A stretch of DNA of 64,000 nucleotides. Origin: Saururus chinensis (lineage: Eukaryota; Streptophyta; Magnoliopsida; Piperales; Saururaceae). The position numbers and the translations under genes are program-made. The notes below the pieces were generated by a model. The model did no database searches. It saw only the letters and a program-made list of their open reading frames with translations, and was not told the DNA's origin. Shown here in pieces: positions 13,139 through 25,890 of the stretch. Each line of letters starts with the position of its first letter. The stretch's first letter is position 1. The DNA lies in NCBI GenBank assembly GCA_035235625.1, contig CP141144.1, forward strand, positions 28,889,014 to 28,953,013, in the 5' to 3' direction.

Positions 13139-14164
13139 ATGTTAGCAGTAGGCCATGAACCGGCCCCAATTCCTCAATGGCATGATAATGATATCTATTT
13201 GGATGAAGCAGTGGATGAAGGAGTATATGGGACGACCCCTAAGTCAAGCAGAATACGCCTTAATTTTTTAGAGTATTCAGGAGAGGATAACCCTAACGAG
13301 TGGGTTTCACAAGCGAAGCATTTCTTCTCATACCAAGGAACTCGCCTAGATCAGTAGGTACTTCTAGCTTCTTTCCACCTTAAGGGGGATGCCTTGGTGT
13401 GGCTTCAATAACTTGAGCAACAAGAGGGCTCTATTACATGGGAGTATCTAGTAGCAGAACTGTGTGCCTGTTTTGGCCCAAACGAATATGAGCATTTTGA
13501 CTCCTTCTTGCTTAACCTCCGCCAAACCTCCTCTATTCATGCCTATCAAACCGACTTTCCGCGACTGGCCACTCGGGTTGACTGGACACCATCCGCTCTC
13601 CTCTCTAAGTTTGTAAACAGGCTGCAAGAAGACATCCAGGCTGAAGTCCGGCAATTTGAACCAACCACACACCACTAGGCAATTTGCCTAGCCGGCATCT
13701 GGAGGAGCATCTCCAACATCTACATAAGGGGGACCGTACCTTGCCAATGACATGGCCTAATCCTAAGTGCCCGCATCTGCCTTCGGAAACGTTTGCTCCT
13801 TACTCCTGCTCAGATGGAACACGGGTGCTCTTGTGGCCTCTGCTTTAATTATGATGAGCACTTTGCACCAAGTCATAAATGAAAATGACCAGATTCTTTG
13901 TTGATAATGGAAGAGGGAATAGACACAGGTTATGGTTTCCCTTGTGGTGAGCCAGAGGCCGTCCTAGAGATTTCTATGCATGCATTCAATGGGTCTTATG
14001 AACCCCGAACATTTCTTGTGGATGGGTCTATTAAGAAGCAAGTCGTCTCCATTCTCATTGATAGCGGCAGCACCCACAACTTTATTGATGATCGCGTGGC
14101 TCATAAGTTGGGTTGCTCCATTCAACCATCCACCTCTTTTGATGTGCTTATCTTTGATGGGTGA
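13139..14164 (+). pseudogene. Element D gag, zinc knuckle and protease region (fossil)
   Basis: The gag core is recognisable at about 13255-13660, with the chromovirus-style phrases FLEYSGEDNPNEWV and later WEYLVAELCACFGP. The CCHC knuckle lies at about 13830-13880. The retroviral-type aspartic protease follows in 13898-14164, with ILIDSGSTHNFID as its active-site region at about 14051-14090. It is broken in a few places. Upstream (12545-13138) the reading is open but ambiguous, and no domain is seen there. Confidence 0.75.
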
Positions 14165-14200
14165 TACTTGTAGAGTAGTGGGGTCTGCCCCTCTATTCCT

Positions 14201-15357
14201 TTGGTGATCCAAGGTTATCTCTTTCATATTGATTTGTTCTTGCTTCCTACCAAGGGAGTAGATAATGTGCTTGGGGTACAATGGCTCTGGGACCTTGGAC
14301 CCATTACTTGGGATTTCAAACAACTGCATATGGATTTTCTACATGGGGTTACACAGGTTCAATTATGTGGGAACCAACCAAGTACTTTTCATTTGGCTCA
14401 GCTCGTGAATTCTCTTTTTAAATTTACTACCTGGGGTTTGTTACTTCAGTTGTGCACAGACCCACCGCTAGAATCCACTAGTCTTCAAGTGGATCTAGCC
14501 TCTTTGCTGGCCGAATATGACCGGATTTTTCAAGAGCCGTCCACCTTACCTCCACCTCGCCATCATGATCACCATATCCATAGTCATCCAGGGTGCCCAC
14601 CAGCGATTGTTCACCCTAATCGGTATCCTCAGGTGCAAAAATATGAGATAGAAAGATTGGTACAAGAGATGCTCACTTCTGGACATATCCGCCCCAGCAT
14701 TAGTCAATTTTCTTCTCCGGTACTCTTGGTTCGCAAAAAAGATGGATCATGGAATTTTTGTGTGGATTACCATGCCCTTAATGCTATAACCATTAAAGAT
14801 AAATACCTCATTCCTGTGATAGAAGAACTTCTAGATGAATTTGCGGGGGAAACTATCTTCACCAAGATGGATTTGAGCTCGGGGTACCATCAAATTAGAG
14901 TGCATCTTGTTGACATTCACAAGACTTCTTTCCGGACACATGACGGCCAATACAAATACTTGTTTAGGTCTTTTGGTTTGTTGAATGCCCCATCTACCTT
15001 TCAGAGCTTAATGAATTATATATTTCAGCCATATTGCGGCAATTGGTGCTCGTTTTCTTCGATCATATTTTGATCTACAGCCGTTCTTGGTCAAAACATC
15101 TTGAGCATATTCGAGCGGTATTTTCTATTCTACTCAACCATTATTTGTTTCTTAAAAAGTCAGAATGCACTTTTGGGTTGTCGTAGGTTGATTACCTAGG
15201 ACATGTCATCTCATCAACAAGGGTATCTACACATCCATCCAAGATTGAGGCCATTACAAATTAGCCAACTCCATCTATTGTTCATGCACTCGGAGGGTAC
15301 TTAGGTATGACTGGATATTATAGACGCTTTATCAAGAATTATGGAACATTGGCAGCA
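14201..15357 (+). pseudogene. Element D reverse transcriptase region (fossil)
   Basis: An open stretch of 290 codons from 14201 contains the linker from protease to RT and the RT fingers and palm: SSPVLLVRKKDGSW (about 14712-14755), CVDYHALNA (about 14760-14785) and FTKMDLSSGYHQIRV (about 14860-14905). The RT continues beyond this frame to 15357, where the solo LTR interrupts it within the connection to RNase H (YYRRFIKNYG at about 15316-15345). Confidence 0.85.
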
Positions 15358-17905
15358 TGTCACGCCCCAGCATTTCCCGACCCACGCTGAACCCGGTCTA
15401 AGGGCTGGTCCAGTGCATGGGGGCGACGGTTTGAAAATGATTAAGCAAAATAGCAAAAGGCTTATGCCCAAACCACAGACGGTATAATTTACGGAGTTTA
15501 CGCACTACTTTAAGCAAGAGTAAATAGGTAGAACCAAAAGAGTTAAACTCTAAATTAAACTACAATCTTAACCCACATACTAATAATCCATAGCCACACA
15601 CTTGGCTCCAAAATAAGGTCTCAAACGAAACTAAAGACATAGTATATCACAAATCTAAAACAAGGATCATTCCACAAGGTCCTAACATCAAAACAAGATA
15701 AACAAAGAGACATGCAAGACTATAAGCCTCCAAGACTACTCCCAAGCTCTCTCTGACCTTTCCTCATATGGAAGATCTTGTCCGTCTGCGTGTCACGCCA
15801 TGCAGCCCTAAAATAAAACAAGAAAGTGTGGTGAGTATAAAAACTCAATAATGGTTTTGAATAAAACTATAATAATCAGAAAACATGACGGCATGGCAAT
15901 GAAGCAATTCAAACCTAAGATTAACATATTATACCACTTTCTGATCATACATTCATATCATATAAACCTGCATAATAGTGTCTCAATCACCCCATTTCTG
16001 ATCATGCATTCATATCACATAAACTTGCATAATAGTGTCCATGAATACCGATCCATGATGCATGATAACATGATACATCGTGAACAAGACCTACGTGGGT
16101 TCCAACACATGGAACGTGCTCTCAATCAGTCCCTCATCCACTATAATCAAGGCATAATTAACTACAATTTCATAGTAGATTCCTCATACGTGTGTGTTCA
16201 TGCATACCCTAAGCATACAATCCATATTTTGATATAAACTCATAAGGCAACCTATGCATGCTTCATACATTTGAAATAATGAATTCTAACTGAAATCAAA
16301 ATAAAATCCACCACAAAACTTAAATCCCTCAATGTAGAATTGAACGCTCATTCCCACAAGCATGATTTTTTACACAATAAGCCACAACATGATCACATCC
16401 ATTACCCATAAACCATCCATATTATAAGAGATCTCATTTCACTAATTCCTATATAACATCCCTACTGGAAGCATATTCAAATCATAAGAATTCCAACATT
16501 CCAAGTTCCAATGTACTTCAATATCAACATGTATAATTGTCAACGTATAATATAATACCCCATAATAATCACGTAAACATAATCCATAAACTTTCATCAT
16601 CAATTCCACACCTCCAGTAGCCTAATTTAACATAATACACTTTCTATAACCATTAGATACCTTAAATGGAGTAAAAACATTGAAATGAGCATAATTTCAA
16701 AAATAGCAAAACTATAGTGTGGCCATTCGATCGACTATACTGGAAATCTGTCAAAAATTTAGTGTTGCTGATCAATCACCCTAGTAAGCCATTTGATCAC
16801 CAACAAAGCAGTTTTGACCTTCTTCTTCATTTCAAATTTCAAAACCGAGACTCCATTAAAGCAACTTAAAACCTTCATCTATAGGCCCAAACACCATTAA
16901 AACTCCATCAAACTTTCCAGAATGTTAATCTACACCATCTAAAGGCAAACCCTAAAAAATCAGAATAAGAAATTAACATTTACTAATCCCACCATTAGAA
17001 CATTAAATCAAGCAAATTCATTCTAAATAAACCATGAAAAATCGAGATTTTATCATAAGAAAGCTGAGATTTTGAAGACCCATTACCTTGTCACTTCTTT
17101 AAGTTCAGATTTGACCTTCACCCTTCTTGAAAACCTTCCAAAAATGTAGTGTATAAGTTAAACTCCATTAAAAATCGGTTTAGCATTGAAAACCTTAAAG
17201 AAATCTTAGATCTAGGGTTTGTTAAGCATAAAAAAATAAATTTTGAGAAGTAGGGTTTGAAGTAAGGGAGTAAATCAGTGACTTTGATGCTTAAAATCAA
17301 ATTACATTAAAGGGGAAATGATGGATTAAGAATGGATTAACAAAAAATCTAGGATTTAAGCTTAATTGAGGAAGAACATACCATAATCTTTTCTAATCCG
17401 GGCCTAATGGGGAACTAGGCTTTAATTACCTCCTCCCAGCTTGTTCCCAAAATAGAAATGGCTCAGCCCTTTTTCATTTATAGTAGAGCTTGGGGTACAC
17501 TTAATGAACTAATGAGGTATAAATAGATTTTTTGGCTAAAAATGGGTATTTTGAAGATTTGAGCACTAATTAAATCCGATAAAATTCTAAAAATTTGTAT
17601 ATAAGCTTGTGTTGATGTATGGATCATTTTGCTCTAAAAATCCCAATTTTATCGATGGGGCCCATGTAGGGTCCCACCAACCTTAATTTTTGGAAAATTA
17701 GTAAAAAATCAAAAAAATCCCAAAAATTTAGAATTGACTAAAAACTACTTAAAACTCATAAATGTAGAGTTAGTTTTACTTAAAACCTTTAAAAATTCTA
17801 TTTATTTTTTAAAAACTCATAATTTAAATCAGAAAACGCATAAACCACACAGTAACCGATAAATAACATTAAAATAAACCGGTTTAAAAAATGAGAGTCT
17901 TTACA
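15358..17905 (+). repeat. Solo Tekay/Del-type LTR (E2) inserted in element D
   Basis: It runs from TGTCACGCCCC to TCTTTACA, 2548 bases, with no internal retroelement genes. The flanking five bases are CAGCA (15353-15357) and TAGCA (17906-17910), a target duplication with one difference. Element D's RT/RNase H coding resumes right after it. A solo LTR of this kind normally results from recombination between the two LTRs of a full element. Confidence 0.8.
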
Positions 17906-19075
17906 TAGCACTTCTCACATCACTTCTCAAAAAGGGGGCTTTTAGTGGACTTCAGAGGCTCAGACATCTTTTGATACCCTTAAACAAGCCCTGTCATCAC
18001 CTCTAGTACTTGTCATACCCGACATTTCTCAACCTTTTGTGGTTGACAATGACGCCTCTTCATATGGACTGAGTGCGGTACTTATGCAAAATGGACAACC
18101 CACTGCTTATTTTTCTAAGGCTATTTGGGGAAGAACTTCACAACTCTCTACTTATGAATTATAGATGCTAGCCATTGTCCATGCCGTTACAAAGTGGAGG
18201 CCCTATCTCTTGGGTCAGAAATTTTTAATCCTAATGGATCATCATAGCCTATAATAGTTTTTGGATCAGCAAGTGGCATCTCCTTCTCAGCAAAGATGGG
18301 TTTCTAACTGCCTAGTGTATGACTACCACTTGATTCATAAAAAGGGCACTGAAAATCAGGTCATAGATGCATTGTCTCGCAAGTTAGACAATTCCTACCT
18401 TGCCACATTAACCATGTTGACCTTTCCCTTCCTGGCTGACTTGATTAGCCCCTATGAACATGACACAGAGAGTGCAACTCTTATCTCCCGCCTACGTGCC
18501 GATCCACGGTGCTCACCTCCTTTTATGTTGCAGGGTCACTTACTCTTATGGCGTGACCACTTGTGGGTTCCCCTATTTCCCAGCTGTGGAAACAACTACT
18601 CCATTACTTCCACTCTTCTCCTTTCGTAGGCCATACAGACAATTTCGAACCTACAAGAGGATTTCTAATAGTTGTTATTGGCATGGTCTTAAGAAGGATG
18701 TCCATGATTTCATTGTTTCTTGTGATGTTTTCCAACGAGCAAAGCCACTCACTTGCTCACCAACAGGATTGTTCCAGCCTTTGTCTATCTCGGATAATGT
18801 TGGGGAAGATATTTACATGGTCTTCATTGAAGGGTTACCATTGGTACAAGGTAAGAGTACTATTTTTGTCGTGATTGATCGTCTGTCGAAGTATGCTCAT
18901 TTTTCCCCATTGGAACACCCCTTCACTGTCGGCCAAGTGGCTGAGGCTTTTGTGTGAAATATTGCCAAATTGCATAGCATGCCACATTCTATCTTCTCAA
19001 TCCAAGACCCAATTTTCTTGTCCAAATTTTGGAGCAATTTCTTTGATCTACAGGTCACTACTTTAAAGATGAGCA
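17906..19075 (+). pseudogene. Element D RNase H and integrase region (fossil)
   Basis: RNase H motifs lie at about 18040-18390: VVDNDASSYGLSAVL, then LIHKKGTENQVIDALSRK near the end. Integrase starts with a zinc-binding section (about 18600-18740) and continues into the catalytic core (VIDRLSKYAHF at about 18870-18905). The copy ends near 19075 inside the core, where an inverted Athila/Tat piece begins. Several breaks are present. Confidence 0.8.
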
Positions 19076-20359
19076 AGAGATAAGAGATTTGTTATGCACA
19101 AGACTTTCAATTATGTTCACTCCATGTATATCATCATCATCTTCTGGTTGCCTGCAAATATTAAAAATATTTAGTTCCAAAGTCATATTTCCAAAGAAAG
19201 CTTCATAACAATATTTTTACAATTAATAAGAGCATTAGTAGTAAGAAATGGGTTGCCTAATATGATAGGAATTTGAGTACAACCATTCAAAACTGGTAGT
19301 GTGTCCAAAATAATTAAATCAATAGGAAAGTAAAACTTTTACACTTATACTAGCACATCCTTAACAATTCCTCTTGGTGTTTTCACTGAGTGATCTGCAA
19401 GTTGAAGTGTAGTGCTTGTGAGCTTCAATTCTCCAAGTCTCAATTATTCATAAACAGAATAAGGTAACAAATTAACACTTACCCCAAGATCAAGCAAAGT
19501 TTTTTTCAATTCTGTAGTTCCCAATTATATGGTTAGATAATTAGGATCTTTATCTTTGGGCGGGGTGTTTTGTTGTAAAATTACACTTACGTTTTCAATC
19601 GAAAATTGTACATTTAGCTTACGCTTGATTGTACAAAGGTCTTTTAAAAATTTTGCATAAAATAGAATTTGTTTAATGGGATCTAAGAGATAACTTGTTT
19701 AAAAATTTTAAGAATGCCACTATTTTACACTAATTTAGAAGAAGATTGTAATCTTTGAGGAAAATGATGAGGAATAGGAGAAACACAATCAAAATTGTCG
19801 AGGTTATCACCATGTTTAAAATTCAAAGACTTCTTCGGTTCAACAACCTTCTTTAGAATGTCTTTGTTAATGATTTCTCCACTTCTTAAAGTGATGATGG
19901 ACTTAGCATGTTCTTCTTGTAAACTCGAAGAATTTAAATTTTCAATTACAAATTGACCTTTAGGATTTGGTTGAGGTTGAGAAGGAAACTTTCCTTTTTC
20001 TTGAGTACTCAAAGTTGTGGTCAACTAAGTGATAGAAGTAAAATTTATCGATGTCTTGCATTGTTTGGTTGTTGATTAATGCTTGACTCTACACTAATGT
20101 TTACAATGTGTCTTTAAGAGTCTTCTTACATAATGGAACATAATTTGAAGAAAAAGGGTGTACCTACACATTAAACTCATTTTTCAAACTAAAGTTAGGA
20201 TGATTTCTTCAATTATAGGTATAAGTTTGAGAATAAGAAGAAGAGAATCTTGTGTTTGGTTTGAGAATAAGTTTGTAAGTATTCATAACATTTGCTTGAA
20301 TATGCAATGCCTCTTGAAGAACAAGGATGGTTAGACAATCATGTATTTGGTGTCCATCA
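19076..20359 (-). mobile_element. Inverted Athila/Tat-like fragment: gag C-terminus and protease
   Basis: On the minus strand this lines up with about 25815-26900 of element A. Shared phrases are TTTLSTQEKGKF (near 20010) and PQRLQSSSKLV (near 19730), and the protease follows towards 19300. It also carries the section after the protease (about 19310-19080), which I do not find in element A. The piece starts and stops without LTRs. At 20359 it is cut by the LTR of element B. It is broken in several places. Confidence 0.8.
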
Positions 20360-22235
20360 TGATATACACGTAACATAACCATTTATATACCCTAATTTTA
20401 TGCATTTTAGGGTTACTTTTATATTAATATTGGCTTATTAGAGTTTAATTCAATTTTATAGGGTTTGGTGAGCTAAATTGATGAAATAGTTAATTTGGAG
20501 TATTCAGGATGATTTTTTGTGCAAGAACTTGTTCAAGTTGGAAAACTTCTCGGCTAGAACTAAGTTGGTGGCTATGTATTTAGAAATAACAAGGACGAAG
20601 AATAGAAAGAATCAAGTTGGAAGGGGCAAGTCATGATGGAATTAACAATGCAGAAACCAAACCGGGTGAGGAAAGTGGAATACAGTTTCCGTTCATGTGG
20701 AGTTTAAAGGAGGAAATATTTAATTGACATACAAAACAAGAGAAGTCCAAAACCAATTCCACGTCTAGAATTAGCAGCAAAAGAATGGAAAGAACAACTA
20801 AAGGAAAGTTTGCCCAAAACAATAAAGGAAGAGCAGCTACACAACAATTGCAAACAAAAGAACTCCAACATCCCATTTAGAGCAACCTGTGCAATAAAGG
20901 AAAGAAGACTTCAGCAAGAAACAACCAAAACAAAGCAAACAACTCGCAGCATAGAATAAACGAAGCAAGATTTCAGTTCACAACAGCAAAACATAGTATC
21001 ACAAACCATAGAGACGAAAAAAATGAAAACTAGAAATAAAGTGGGAAAGAATTGAGCAGCAAGAAAGCTCATAAAAGGAATGATTAAACAAAGCAAGAAG
21101 TATTTACTATGGGTTGGAATTGAAGCTTGAAAAAAGAATGGAACTGTGTCATCCAACAATTATAAATAAAATAGAGTACAGATTTTCAAAGTGGAGCTGA
21201 GAAAAACAATAGAAGAATTCAGTAGATTTTGGCCTCCAAAATAGAGTGAAAGAGAGCTTGAGAGTTTACAATTAAAGTCTAAAGATGAAGAAGCAAAGCG
21301 GAGAACCATAGAAGGAAAATTTTTGTCACAGTACTGTTCATGCTAGAGGTTGAAGACGATAAACAATAACCTATGCTGATTATTCATCATTACTATAGCA
21401 GTCTGAAATTTTTTAATCTATCTTGATTTTCATCAAAATTTGTAAGTTTCTTTCTACTTTATTTAATGGAAATTGTATTTCTTATGACAACGAGTAGCTA
21501 ATACTCTTTGCTAGGGCTTGGATGAAGCATCATTAAATTATAAAATTTTATGATTATGAGACTTGATTAATTTGTCTTAATGGTGGATTTCATGTTAAAT
21601 GTTTCTACCTCTTTAATTGATGAGATTGATTTGGATATGAGTTTAGTCATGCTTCTCTCATGTTTTAAATTATTTCTAATTAGTTTCTTACTTGGTTTTA
21701 TATTATTTAATAATAAAATTAGGTATTAGTTGTTATTTGTAAATTGTGGATATAATTAATGACTTAAGTTTAATCTTTTGAAGTGTAGAGAAATAATGTA
21801 TTTTTTTATTATACATGAGAGCTTAATGATGATATTTTCCCAATAACGAAGATTGAATATTAGATAATTATGAGATGAATGTGAGAAAAAATGATTAATG
21901 ATCATATTTATGAGTTTTTATGATTTAATAAATGTGGATTCTTATGCCCTAGTGTTTTGTTTACTTTCATTTTTTTGTATTTTGTATTGCTTTCTTATTC
22001 TTAGATTAAAGCTTTAAAATTTTAATTTGAATAGTTTATTTACCTTTAAATTCTTATTTTCTTTTGTTAGTTACTTTAGTCAAGTTATTATCTTTATATT
22101 TGTTAACTAGCTTAGGGACTTAAGTTAGATTAAATTTGGTTTTCCTATTTCAAGTCTCTGTGGGATCAACACTCGATTTAGCCTCTTAACTACTATATAT
22201 TCATGTGCTTGAGAGTAAACAATTAATATTTTACA
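20360..22235 (+). repeat. 5' LTR of element B (about 1.9 kb)
   Basis: The left end is inferred from where the inverted Athila/Tat fragment stops matching (TCCATCA then TGATATACAC). The right end is inferred from the primer site five bases later. It includes a long AT-rich 3' half with the phrase TCTGTGGGATCAACACTCGA (22155-22174), similar in type to U5 regions of other Athila/Tat LTRs. The left end is the less certain one. Confidence 0.6.
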
Positions 22236-23275
22236 AGTTTTTGGCGTTGTTGCCAGGGACTTGTAAAGGAAAAAAAATTAAATCTAAACTAAGTTTACCC
22301 TTCTACTAGTTTTAGCTTAGTGTGTAAAAAATTAAAAAAAAAAACAAAGAGAGAGATAAGGGGGTGGAAACAAGGGGCATTAGAGAGTGGATTAGTCATG
22401 TATGACCATGTGGCTACGCAATCAAACACACTGGTTAGTTAGAGTAGATTCAAACCGCCTGGAGAGTAGTGAAATTAAAACTTATCTCCCTTTCACAATG
22501 GGAGATAATAATGCAGAAGCCAAACCCATTAGGGAGTTATTTTTTCTCCAATTTCTATCAATCCCCCCTTGTACATAGTGTTGCCCGCTACCACTGCCAC
22601 ACAATTTGAGTTGAAAGCTCAAGTCATTCAACTTCTCCCCACCTTTCATGGTCTTCACAGAGAGGATCCTCGCATGCATGTAAATAATTTTCTTGAAATC
22701 TATGCTATATTTAAATTTCAATTTTTTTTTAGTTGGTCCATTTGCGCTTGTTTCATTTCTCGTTAAGGTCAATGCTAAGGCATGGTTGAATTCTCTTCTA
22801 GCAGGGTCTATTAATTCATGGGAGGGACTTGTTAGCAGGTTTCTTTCAAAAATTTTCCAATATCCAAAACCAATACCTTAATGAGAGAGATAACTCACTT
22901 TTGTGAAGAGGAGTATGCAAATTTTTATGAGAGTTGGGAGAGGTTTAAGGATTTGCTTTTGAAGTGTCCCCACCATGGTTTTGAAACATGGCGCACTGCA
23001 ATATGATTGAATCCATGATTGGTGTGTGTTTCTTGAGTTTGAATGATGATGCAGCATATAAGTTCTTAGAGGGTTTGACAAAGAGTTCACGAAAATGGGA
23101 TTTTTCAAGCCATAGAGAAAAACCAACCCAAAACCCTAAGAAAGGATGCTTATATGAAGTGAGGGGAGATACTAACACGAAAACTAGGTTAGACCAATAG
23201 ACCAGAAAAGTAGAAGTCATGACACTAAATAGAAGCATGAATTCCACTAACCAAATTCAAAATAAAGTGTGTTCT
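20360..23275 (+). mobile_element. Element B, left part: 5' LTR, primer site, gag start
   Basis: LTR 20360-22235 (TGATATACAC to TTTTACA) is followed by a primer site at 22241 (TTGGCGTTGTTGCC), a form of the tRNA-Asp-type primer site common in Athila/Tat elements. Gag is recognisable from about 22590 (QFELKAQVIQLLPTFHGL at about 22603-22655). At 23275 element A interrupts it, and B continues at 31983. Gag is broken in several places. The LTR has no partner in the window. Confidence 0.75.
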
Positions 23276-24468
23276 TAATGCACTGAAATAATGTTCAATA
23301 AAATGTTTTTAAATTTTGAATTGCAATCCTATTTTGTTTTAATTCATTGTTAATTTGGGCTATTTATGTTTTGAATAAGTGAGTTGGACCCTAATTGAGT
23401 TTACATGTCTAAACAGGCTTCAATAGGATACAACTGGAAGAGGAAGTTAAGCCCAACTACCCAATGTTATTTAAAAGTCAAGAACAGGCTCCTAATGGTC
23501 TAAACATACATTGAATAGTCAAACACAACCTTGTGGACCCGTTTGATTTGAGATTTATATGAATATAACTAAATTATAAAAGAAGCTGATTCGGACATAT
23601 TGACATAGCTTTAGTATTTCGATCATATCTTTTTATGTATAATTTGGATTGATACGATTCTGGTGGCAATTGAAAGAAGACTTCTGTGGCTACAAGTGTT
23701 ATTTAAGGAAGAAATTTCAAAATTTGAAGATATATGGGTCCAATCAGACAATCAATCAAGATGTAATTTAGAGATATGATTTCACTTTCCTCTTTGAAAC
23801 AACCCCTTCTATTCTTATAAATAGAGGGGTAGATGTAATAGATGGATGATTCTCTCCTCTTTGGAGCTCTCTTCCCCTATTTTCTTCTCTCATTTTGTAA
23901 TTTTACTTTTAGTTTTAATATAATGGCTTTCTAAAGCTCTCAAGCTAAGGCTAGGAATGAAGCATGTACTTGATGTTTAATGGATATTTTGATTCAAGTA
24001 AGTTCTTCATCATTTTAAATTGATGTTTCATATTTAAGAAGTTTATAATTTATATAATTATTTGATTCAGCGTTGACGAAAGGCACACCAAATGCTTATA
24101 ATTCCCTGTGATTATAAACTTAATATTTTCACGTAGTAAACAATCAATTACTATTGTTCTATTTCAAAGTTTTTTAAAAGATAAATTTTTCGATTGAGAC
24201 AAATTTTCAGTTGATCTTAATTGAGTTATCATTTGAATGAAGTATACATTAGAGATTTATTGCAAGTAGATTTTCAATGCCTTAGCACTTTCTCTTTGAT
24301 TGTCTCTTATTATCTATTTCACTTTCCTTCTCTATTCTATTCTCTTCGTAATAGTTTTCTGTGTCACACAAGGCTTTCCCTGTGGATCGACCTTGTTTAC
24401 TATAGTTGACAAGTAAAAAAGAAATCTGAACTAGACTACTTCATAGTCTTAGTTTGGACGTAACAACA
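23276..24468 (+). repeat. 5' LTR of element A
   Basis: It is 1193 bases, ending ACGTAACAACA directly before the AATTGACGCC primer-site region. It contains a TATA-like CTATTCTTATAAATAG (about 23810-23825) followed by the CT-rich transcript start region, placing U3/R at about 23850. Confidence 0.9.
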
Positions 24469-24853
24469 AATTGACGCCATTGTCGGGGATTGCAACATAT
24501 GATAAGAATTCGTTACGAAAAAAAAAACCTACTCTAACTTTACTAATCCTCTAACTTTTATTTTTGCACACTAACTCTTTAAATTCAGTCACTTACTTTA
24601 TGTCATTTACTTTTAGTACTTAAATTCTGTAATTTTTCTTTTTTTTTTAGACCGGAGGCACTACCCACGTTACTACCAGAAATTTTTCGGGATCAAATGT
24701 GTACCTTGATAGTGCCTTTAGCCTTATTTTACAATTTAAATTTTGTCTATTAACTTCTAACTCTCTAACTTTTTATATTTTGTCATTTAAATTTTACACT
24801 TTTACATTCGTTTGTTACTATATATAACATAAAAAATAAAAAATTGTTGTTGC

Positions 24854-25890
24854 ATGTTCACATGGGTGCATGATAATTCTAGACGATTGAAAAAAGTGAA
24901 CAAATCTTTTGAAAATTATCTTTATTTTGATACAATGGAGGATCTAAGAACTAATGAGGAACTAAAAAGTGATAATGGGGATAATAATGCACAAAATATT
25001 CAAGTTAAAACCTTGCGTGATTATTTGCAACCAACTAGATCAAGTTCTCCTTCTTACATGATTTTTCCAACTAATATGGGTGGTTTTGAACTCAAGCCGG
25101 GTGTAATTCAATTACTACCAAAATTTTATGGCTTAGATTCGGAAAGCCCATATTTACATTTAAAAGAGTTTGAAGAGGTTTGTGCAACTTTGCCAAACCA
25201 AAATGTTTCAAATGATGTTATTCGATTAAAACTCTTTCCATTTTCTTAAAAGGAAAAAGCAAAAAATTGGTTGAATTCTTTTAAGCCAAGATCTATTCGA
25301 ACATGGCAAGAAATGCAAAGAGAATTTTTGAAAAAGTTTTTCCCCACCCATAAAACTAATACACTTCGAATGAACATCATGAATTTTTTACAAAAAGAAA
25401 ATGAGACTTTCTTTCAATGTTGGGAGAGATTTAAAAAACTTTTGTTGTTGTGCCCACATTATGGATATGAAACATAGCGTACAATTAGTTTCTTTTATAA
25501 TGGCTTATCTTCTCAAATGAGGTAATTTGTTGAAATGATAGGCAATGGAGAGTTTTTAAGTAAAAAACCTGAGGAAACATGGGACTATTTTGATGTGTTA
25601 GCTGAAAATGCTCAATCATGAGAAGATTCTAATAAATTTGAAAGTAGTAATAAAACCAAATCTAATGAGACAACTAAGGAGGGCTTGTACCTTCTTAAAG
25701 AAGAGGATCATGTAAAAGCAAAAATTACAAGTTTAACTAGAAAGATTGCGGCTATGGAAATTAATAGGGAAAACATGTTTAAAGCTTCTCAAAAAGCACA
25801 AGATATTTGTAGTATATGTGAGAGTGATGGACACCAAATACATGATTGTCCAAAAATACCTGCTTTTCAAGAGGTGTTGCATACTTAAGT
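24854..25890 (+). pseudogene. Element A gag (fossil)
   Basis: Coding traces open at 24854. The conserved Athila/Tat gag core reads FELKPGVIQLLPKFYGLDS at about 25085-25140, followed by LHLKEFEEVCAT, and a second piece (about 25271-25477) has RTWQEMQREFLKKFFP. A CCHC zinc knuckle (CSICESDGHQIHDC) lies at about 25808-25850. Related gags occur in B, C and the inverted fragment at 19076. Several breaks are present. Confidence 0.85.

Larger units (their letters stand above)
12175..19075 (+). mobile_element. Element D: short-LTR Ty3 chromovirus-like element, 3' end missing, split by a solo LTR
   Basis: The parts in order are 5' LTR (12175-12501), tRNA-Met primer site (12505-12517), gag (about 12545-13740), CCHC knuckle (about 13820-13880), protease (about 13898-14160), reverse transcriptase (about 14600-15357), then after the inserted LTR (15358-17905) the end of RT and RNase H (17906-18400), and integrase (about 18560-19075). 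The short LTR, the tRNA-Met primer site and the gag-PR-RT-RH-INT order fit a chromovirus near the Reina/CRM side. No chromodomain can be checked because the copy stops inside integrase. It is broken in roughly ten places. It is nested beside a relative in the opposite orientation (11216-12174). Confidence 0.85.
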
